In this document: piece after piece, positions 13,819-18,372 of the stretch
How positions within the stretch are numbered: position 1 is the stretch's first letter
Layout of the letters: every line of letters begins with the position of its first letter
Source: an uncultured Collinsella sp.
GTDB taxonomy: Bacteria > Actinomycetota > Coriobacteriia > Coriobacteriales > Coriobacteriaceae
Length of the DNA stretch: 18,372 nt
Assembly (NCBI GenBank): GCA_900757465.1
Contig: CAAENY010000130.1
Span: 1-18,372, forward strand
Direction: 5' to 3'
Program-made: the position numbers and the translations under genes
The notes under the pieces: model-generated
What the model saw: only the letters and a program-made list of their open reading frames with translations
What the model was told of the DNA's origin: nothing
Databases searched by the model: none

Positions 13819-13935
13819 GGTTTCCTCCTTGGTCTATCGCACGGGCGTGGGGCTCGTGCATCGGGCGGGCGCGGATGCGTGGCCGCCGGACACTTTATCT
13901 TGTTGCAGTTATACCCAAGGATTTGGGTTTGACCG

Positions 13936-13965
13936 CTCGCAATTCTGTGAACGGGCGAGTTTTTT
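13936..13965 (+). terminator. possible terminator or leader hairpin upstream of uppP
   Basis: CTCGC (13936-13940) pairs with GCGAG (13955-13959), followed directly by six T's. A second small hairpin, ACCCAA/TTGGGT (13913-13918, 13923-13928), precedes it. No plus-strand gene ends nearby, so if transcribed it would sit in the uppP leader. The stem is short. Confidence 0.3.
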
Positions 13966-14064
13966 GGTAAGGGTAGGCGCAGGCGCGCCGTCAACGGTTG
14001 ATAATGGGACATCGCCCGCACCGTCCGCAGAACAATATCGGCGGGTGTCTAACGAGGGGGTCCT

Positions 14065-15039
14065 TTGGATATCATCGAGCTTCTAAAATCTGCCTTCATG
14101 GGCCTGGTCGAGGGCATCACCGAATGGCTGCCTGTTTCGTCGACCGGTCACATGATCTTGGTGGACGAGTTCGTCAAGATGAACGTGAGCGAGACGTTCT
14201 GGAATATGTTTCTGGTCGTGATTCAGCTTGGCGCCATTTTGGCCGTCTGCGTCCTGTTCTTCTACGACCTTAATCCGTTTTCTCCCAGCAAGGGCAAGGA
14301 GGGCCGTCGTGACACCTGGGTGTTGTGGGGCAAGATTGTGCTTGGCTGCATTCCCGCCGCGGCGATCGGTCTGCCGCTTAACGACTGGATGGAGGAGCAT
14401 TTCTATAATGCTCCCGTCGTGGCGCTGGCGCTCATTGTGTACGGCGTGCTGTTTATCGTGATCGAGAACTGGCGCGCGAACAAGCGCGACCAGGCCGCTC
14501 TTGCCGGTTCGTTTGGTTCGCGTGCCGTGGTGACGGGCGGACGCCCCGCTGGTGCGCATTTTGCCACGTCCACTGCGACTGCCGCTGCAGACGATGACGA
14601 TAGCCTAGACTTTGGCTCCATCACTACGCTCGAGGACCTGAGCTGGAAGACCGCGCTGGGTATCGGTTGCTTCCAGGTGCTTTCGCTGATTCCGGGCACA
14701 TCGCGCTCCGGCTCCACCATCATCGGCGGCCTGCTGCTTGGCTGCACACGCTCGGTGGCGTCTAAGTTCACGTTCTTCCTGGCCATTCCCGTCATGTTTG
14801 GCGCGAGCGCGCTCAAGCTGGTCAAGTACTTTATTAAGGGCGGTACTTTCGGCACCAACGAGATCGCCATCCTGGGCGTGGGCTGCATCGTGGCCTTTGT
14901 GGTTTCGCTTATCGCCATCAAGTGGCTTATGGGTTTCGTGCGCCGTCACGACTTCAAGTGCTTCGGCGTCTACCGCATCATCCTGGGCATCGTGGTTCTC
15001 GCGTACTTCTTTGTCCTGGAGCCGATGCTCGGCCTCTAA
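14065..15039 (+). CDS. uppP: undecaprenyl-diphosphatase (UppP/BacA)
   Basis: This integral membrane enzyme removes a phosphate from undecaprenyl diphosphate so the lipid carrier can be reused in cell-wall synthesis; overproduction gives bacitracin resistance in other bacteria. The 324 residues start at TTG 14065, with GAGGGGG four bases upstream. The next Met (residue 12) would remove the conserved start. The two active-site motifs are complete: EGITEWLPVSSTGHM (16-30) and PGTSRSGST (210-218). At least seven hydrophobic segments are visible, e.g. FLVVIQLGAILAVCVLFFY, VVALALIVYGVLFIVIE and IILGIVVLAYFFVLEP. The protein is about 50 residues longer than typical because of a hydrophilic insertion at about 138-190, which contains Ala/Ser/Thr-rich text and DDDDS. 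The gene is monocistronic by its terminator. The intramembrane-sensing two-component system lies 2.4 kb upstream, a possible but unproven regulatory link. Confidence 0.94.
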   Translation: MDIIELLKSAFMGLVEGITEWLPVSSTGHMILVDEFVKMNVSETFWNMFLVVIQLGAILAVCVLFFYDLNPFSPSKGKEGRRDTWVLWGKIVLGCIPAAAIGLPLNDWMEEHFYNAPVVALALIVYGVLFIVIENWRANKRDQAALAGSFGSRAVVTGGRPAGAHFATSTATAAADDDDSLDFGSITTLEDLSWKTALGIGCFQVLSLIPGTSRSGSTIIGGLLLGCTRSVASKFTFFLAIPVMFGASALKLVKYFIKGGTFGTNEIAILGVGCIVAFVVSLIAIKWLMGFVRRHDFKCFGVYRIILGIVVLAYFFVLEPMLGL

Positions 15040-15058
15040 CTTAGTTGACGCTGCGCGA

Positions 15059-15150
15059 CGGCCAGGGCGACAACTTGTCATTCAAAGGGGGTGGCATGAC
15101 CAAAAGGTCTATGCCGCCCTCTTTTCATGCCAATTTGTTCGCCCTGGCCG
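15059..15150. repeat. 92-bp nested inverted repeat enclosing the uppP terminator
   Basis: Outer arms CGGCCAGGGCGA (15059-15070) and TCGCCCTGGCCG (15139-15150) are perfect complements. Partial pairing continues inward (CAA…TTG), and the complete terminator hairpin sits at the centre. The whole could form one extended stem of three tiers in DNA or RNA. Confidence 0.7.
15084..15125 (+). terminator. intrinsic terminator of uppP
   Basis: AAAGGGGGTGGCAT (15084-15097) pairs with ATGCCGCCCTCTTT (15111-15124), with two G-U pairs. The stem continues as GACC/GGTC around an AAAA loop, and the right arm ends in TTTT. It begins 45 bases after the uppP stop codon. Confidence 0.85.
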
Positions 15151-15280
15151 CCGCTCGCTACCGTGGCCATGACATCGGCGGTTCCGTGATTGTCAATAGA
15201 TTGGTGCAAAGCAACCTGACCCCATTGCGCCAAATCCGCTGGGGCGGGTCTGACGGTGGCGCACGGAGTCGTGGTGTGAT

Positions 15281-15311
15281 TTGCGTCGGTGTCCGCGCGG
15301 CTCGGTATACT
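15281..15311 (+). promoter_or_regulatory. candidate promoter of pcrA
   Basis: TATACT (15306-15311) is a good -10 box 61 bases before the pcrA start. TTGCGT at 15281-15286 is the best -35 candidate, but the 19-base spacing is longer than usual. The rest of the 15151-15372 gap shows no credible gene. Confidence 0.4.
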
Positions 15312-15372
15312 GGTACGGCTCAAACTATGGCGCTGCCCGCAGGCGCGCCGTCCGTCAGATGAGGAGTCGCCC

Positions 15373-18267
15373 ATGACCCAGCCCCTGCCCTGGGAAAAGA
15401 ACGCCGCGGTACCCGTGCCGCCCGCGTCGGAACCCGTGCCGCTCGATGCATACACCGCCCCTGCAGCGCCGGAGCCCGAGCTCGTCCCGTTCGACATCTA
15501 CGACGCTCCCGCGCCGGCGCCCAAGCCCGCCAAGCTGCTCGTCGACATTGACAGCCTTAATCCCGCCCAGCGCGAGGCGGTCCTGTCCACCGAGGGTCCG
15601 TTGCTGGTGCTCGCCGGCGCCGGCTCGGGCAAGACCCGCGTCTTGACCTTCCGCATCGCACATATGCTCGGCGACCTGGGTGTTAAGCCTTGGCAGGTTC
15701 TTGCCATCACGTTTACCAACAAGGCCGCGGCCGAGATGCGCGAGCGTCTGGCGGCGCTCATTCCCAGCGGTACCCGCGGCATGTGGGTGTGCACCTTCCA
15801 TGCCATGTGCGTGCGCATGCTGCGCGAGGACGCCGACCTGCTGGGCTACACCGGCCAGTTCACCATCTACGATGACGATGACTCAAAGCGCATGGTGCGC
15901 GACATTATGCAGGCGCTCGGCATCGAGCAAAAGCAGTTCCCCATCAACATGATCCGCAGCAAGATCAGCTCGGCCAAAAACGCCATGATCGGCCCCGAGG
16001 ACATGCTCAAGAGCGCCGATAGCCCCAACGATAAAAAGGCCGCACAGGTCTACTTGGAGCTGGAGCGTCGCTTGCGCGCCGCCAATGCGATGGACTTCGA
16101 CGACCTGCTCGTGCGCGCGCTTGAGCTGCTGCGCACCCGCCCCGAGGTGCTCGATAAGTACCAAGAGCGCTTCCGCTACATTAGCGTCGACGAGTATCAG
16201 GACACCAACCACGTCCAGTACGAAATCGCCAACCTGCTGGCCGCCAAGTACCAAAACCTCATGGTCGTGGGCGACGATGACCAGTCCATTTACAGCTGGC
16301 GTGGCGCCGACATCACCAATATCCTGGACTTTGAGAAGGATTTTAAAAACTGCAAGACCGTCAAGCTGGAGCAGAACTATCGTTCCACGGGTCATATCCT
16401 GAACGCCGCCAACGCCGTGGTACGCCACAACTCGCAGCGCAAGGACAAGCGCCTGTTTACGGCCGAGGGCGATGGCGAGAAGATCCAGGCCTTCCAGGCG
16501 AGCGACGAGCGCGACGAGGGCCGCTGGATTGCCGGCGAGATCGAGAAGCTGCATGCCAAAGGCACGAGCTACGACGACATTGCCGTGTTCTATCGCACCA
16601 ACGCCCAGTCGCGTATCCTCGAAGATATGTTCCTGCGCGCGGGCGTGCCCTACAAGATCGTGGGCGGCACGCGATTCTTCGACCGTGCCGAGATCCGTGA
16701 TGTCATGGCCTACCTTAAGATGATCGTGAACCCGGCCGACGAGATGAGCGTCAAGCGCGTCATCAACACACCGCGCCGTGGCATCGGCTCCACCTCGATC
16801 CAAAAAATCGAGCAGCTGGCGCGCGACAACCGTTGCTCGTTCTTCCAGGCTTGCGAGATTGCGTGTGCCGAAACCGGCATGTTTAGCGCCAAGGTCCGCA
16901 ATGGCCTGTCAAGCTTTGTGTCGCTGGTGCGCGAGGGCCGCCGCATGGACGGCGAGCTCAAGGACGTCGTCGAGATGATTGTCGATAAGACGGGTCTGCT
17001 GCAGGCGTTTCGCGCCGAGGGCACCATGGAGTCTGAGAGCCGTGCCGAGAACATCCAGGAATTCCTGGGCGTCGCTGCCGAATTTGAGGAGACGCACGAG
17101 GACATCGAGGGTACGCTCGAGAGCTTGGAAGAGCTGCGCGCAGCTGGTGTTGCCGACGTGCCTGCCGGCGCCGAGCCCGTCGTGGTGAGCGCGCCCGCGC
17201 CCGAACCGGGGCCATTTGCCCCGGCATCCTCGTTTGAGGCACTCGTCGGCGCGCGCGATGCCGCAGGTTCCAATCCGCTCGATAGCCTAGCCGCCCCGGC
17301 GCTCTCGCCGCAGGATGCCCTGGCCGCCGCCATCGCGGGCAACGCGTATGCCGCGCCGACGGGGATGCCGGCGGGTGCCGTGCATGCCGACGAGATTGAG
17401 CGCACCTATGGTCCGCTCACCTGTAAGGCGCTACCGGCACTCATGGAGTGGCTGGCCCTGCGCTCCGACTTGGATTCCCTGGCCGGCGAGACGCATGCCA
17501 TTACCATGATGACCATCCACTCCGCCAAGGGCCTGGAGTTCCCGGCGGTGTTCGTGGCCGGCATGGAGGAGGGCATCTTCCCGCACGTGCACGACTTTGG
17601 CGGCAGCGATGACCCGGGTAAGCTCGAGGAGGAGCGTCGCCTGGCCTACGTCGCCATCACGCGTGCCCGTAAGCGCCTGTTCCTGACCTATGCGGCCACG
17701 CGTCGCACCTACGGCTCGACCTCTGCCAACCCGCGCTCGCGCTTCCTCAACGAGATTCCGTTTGAGGATATCGAGTTTAGCGGTATCGGTTCTGCCGGTT
17801 TTGAAGGCACGGGTTGGGAGAAGCGCGGCGACCGTCACGGCACCTTTGGCTCGGGCATGGGTTCGGATATGTACGGCGGCAAGGTATTTGGTTCGCATAC
17901 GCGCTCGACTGGCGGTTCCGGTTCGCGCGGCGGATCGAGCTTTGACGATTTCTTTGGTGGCAGCAGCTACGGGACCGAGCGCCATCGTGGGGTCTCGCCC
18001 GACGCCGGCCGTGTTGCCTCGACCTTTGGCTCGGGCGCGCCGCGAGCCAAAAAGCCGTCGTCCAAGGTGTCCCCGACGGTGGAGCGCAAGGTCGATCGCG
18101 CCAGCGCATCGCAGGACTTTGCCGCGGGCGATACCGTGAGCCATAAGACCTTTGGCACGGGTACCGTGATCTCGGTCGCCGGAGACATGATCGAGGTCCA
18201 GTTCGAAAAGACCGGCCAGACCAAAAAGCTCATGAAGGGATTCGCTCCGATCGTCAAGCTGTCATAA
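15373..18267 (+). CDS. pcrA: ATP-dependent 3'-5' DNA helicase, UvrD/PcrA family
   Basis: This superfamily 1 helicase acts in DNA repair, replication restart and clearing of proteins from DNA. I chose ATG 15373 (964 residues) because GAGGAG lies six bases upstream. Motifs in order: Q-motif LNPAQREAVL (about 59-68), Walker A AGAGSGKT (81-88, K87), Ia TFTNKAAAEMRERL, Ib CTFHAMCVRML, II VDEYQD (272-277), III GDDDQSIYSWRGAD, IV LEQNYRST, then VFYRTNAQSR, V TIHSAKGLEFPAVFV and VI RRLAYVAITRARKR. The end (about 917-964, AAGDTVSHKTFGTGTVISVA onward) is the Tudor-like domain that in PcrA binds RNA polymerase, which favours pcrA over rep. Oddities are a 55-residue Pro/Glu/Ala-rich N-terminal extension, an Ala/Pro-rich insertion at about 595-675, and a Gly/Ser-rich linker at about 800-885. 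The gene probably has its own promoter. Confidence 0.96.
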   Translation: MTQPLPWEKNAAVPVPPASEPVPLDAYTAPAAPEPELVPFDIYDAPAPAPKPAKLLVDIDSLNPAQREAVLSTEGPLLVLAGAGSGKTRVLTFRIAHMLGDLGVKPWQVLAITFTNKAAAEMRERLAALIPSGTRGMWVCTFHAMCVRMLREDADLLGYTGQFTIYDDDDSKRMVRDIMQALGIEQKQFPINMIRSKISSAKNAMIGPEDMLKSADSPNDKKAAQVYLELERRLRAANAMDFDDLLVRALELLRTRPEVLDKYQERFRYISVDEYQDTNHVQYEIANLLAAKYQNLMVVGDDDQSIYSWRGADITNILDFEKDFKNCKTVKLEQNYRSTGHILNAANAVVRHNSQRKDKRLFTAEGDGEKIQAFQASDERDEGRWIAGEIEKLHAKGTSYDDIAVFYRTNAQSRILEDMFLRAGVPYKIVGGTRFFDRAEIRDVMAYLKMIVNPADEMSVKRVINTPRRGIGSTSIQKIEQLARDNRCSFFQACEIACAETGMFSAKVRNGLSSFVSLVREGRRMDGELKDVVEMIVDKTGLLQAFRAEGTMESESRAENIQEFLGVAAEFEETHEDIEGTLESLEELRAAGVADVPAGAEPVVVSAPAPEPGPFAPASSFEALVGARDAAGSNPLDSLAAPALSPQDALAAAIAGNAYAAPTGMPAGAVHADEIERTYGPLTCKALPALMEWLALRSDLDSLAGETHAITMMTIHSAKGLEFPAVFVAGMEEGIFPHVHDFGGSDDPGKLEEERRLAYVAITRARKRLFLTYAATRRTYGSTSANPRSRFLNEIPFEDIEFSGIGSAGFEGTGWEKRGDRHGTFGSGMGSDMYGGKVFGSHTRSTGGSGSRGGSSFDDFFGGSSYGTERHRGVSPDAGRVASTFGSGAPRAKKPSSKVSPTVERKVDRASASQDFAAGDTVSHKTFGTGTVISVAGDMIEVQFEKTGQTKKLMKGFAPIVKLS

Positions 18268-18328
18268 TCCCGGCGGACCTGGGCGGGCGTATGGGGCAAC
18301 ATCGCCTGCTCGGGCAGTCCTGCTCGCA

Positions 18329-18353
18329 CGGAGAGCACATTAAGTGCTCTCCG
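18329..18353. repeat. perfect 10-bp hairpin downstream of pcrA
   Basis: CGGAGAGCAC (18329-18338) pairs perfectly with GTGCTCTCCG (18344-18353) around a 5-base loop. Flanking GCAC/GTGC text (18326-18329, 18357-18360) can extend the pairing past a small bulge. No T tract follows before the window ends, so it may be a terminator variant or a dispersed palindrome. Confidence 0.6.
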
Positions 18354-18372
18354 GCTCGTGCGGAACTCGCGA

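Overview
The window is GC-rich, gene-dense DNA from a high-GC Gram-positive bacterium. The protein style (Asp/Ala/Gly-rich, strong codon bias toward G/C in third positions), the AAGGAC- and GAGGAG-type ribosome binding sites and the gene repertoire suggest a gut actinobacterium of the Coriobacteriia, most likely Collinsella or a close relative. This placement is inference, since no rRNA gene is present.

Layout. Left end (1-1,770): an OmpR-type response regulator cut by the window edge and a UBA/DUF4342 membrane protein share a minus-strand operon. A 182-bp nested inverted repeat and a 79-residue membrane protein follow. From 1,855 to 3,814 a metallophosphoesterase gene, broken by one in-frame amber codon, faces a minus-strand glutamyl-Q tRNA(Asp) synthetase. 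The synthetase reads in frame into a tail that resembles the C-terminus of a DUF1778 (TacA-like) antitoxin. From 4,323 to 7,046 lie a secreted/membrane DUF2207 protein with a strong terminator and a convergent GNAT acetyltransferase. From 7,324 to 9,744 lie purH with its terminator and an unrecognised 243-residue protein.

From 9,924 to 11,648 is a compact two-component system: an OmpR-type regulator and an intramembrane-sensing (BceS/GraS-like) kinase. Immediately after it sits a visibly AT-richer hipBA toxin-antitoxin pair (11,765-13,290) with two matching palindromic operators of the TATCC...GGATA type. It is closed by a hairpin shared with a convergent universal stress protein gene. The right end holds uppP (TTG start), a strong nested hairpin/terminator and a pcrA/uvrD helicase gene, followed by one more perfect hairpin at the window edge.

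Most of the content is ordinary chromosomal housekeeping: purine synthesis, tRNA modification, lipid-carrier recycling and DNA repair, with two signalling systems. The parts most worth a second look are: the long palindromic element at 1,188-1,369; the synthetase-antitoxin fusion; the amber-interrupted phosphoesterase; the paired hipBA operators; and the several non-coding palindromes that recur between genes. I found no CRISPR array, no tRNA or rRNA gene, no recognisable transposase and no convincing entirely new multi-gene system.
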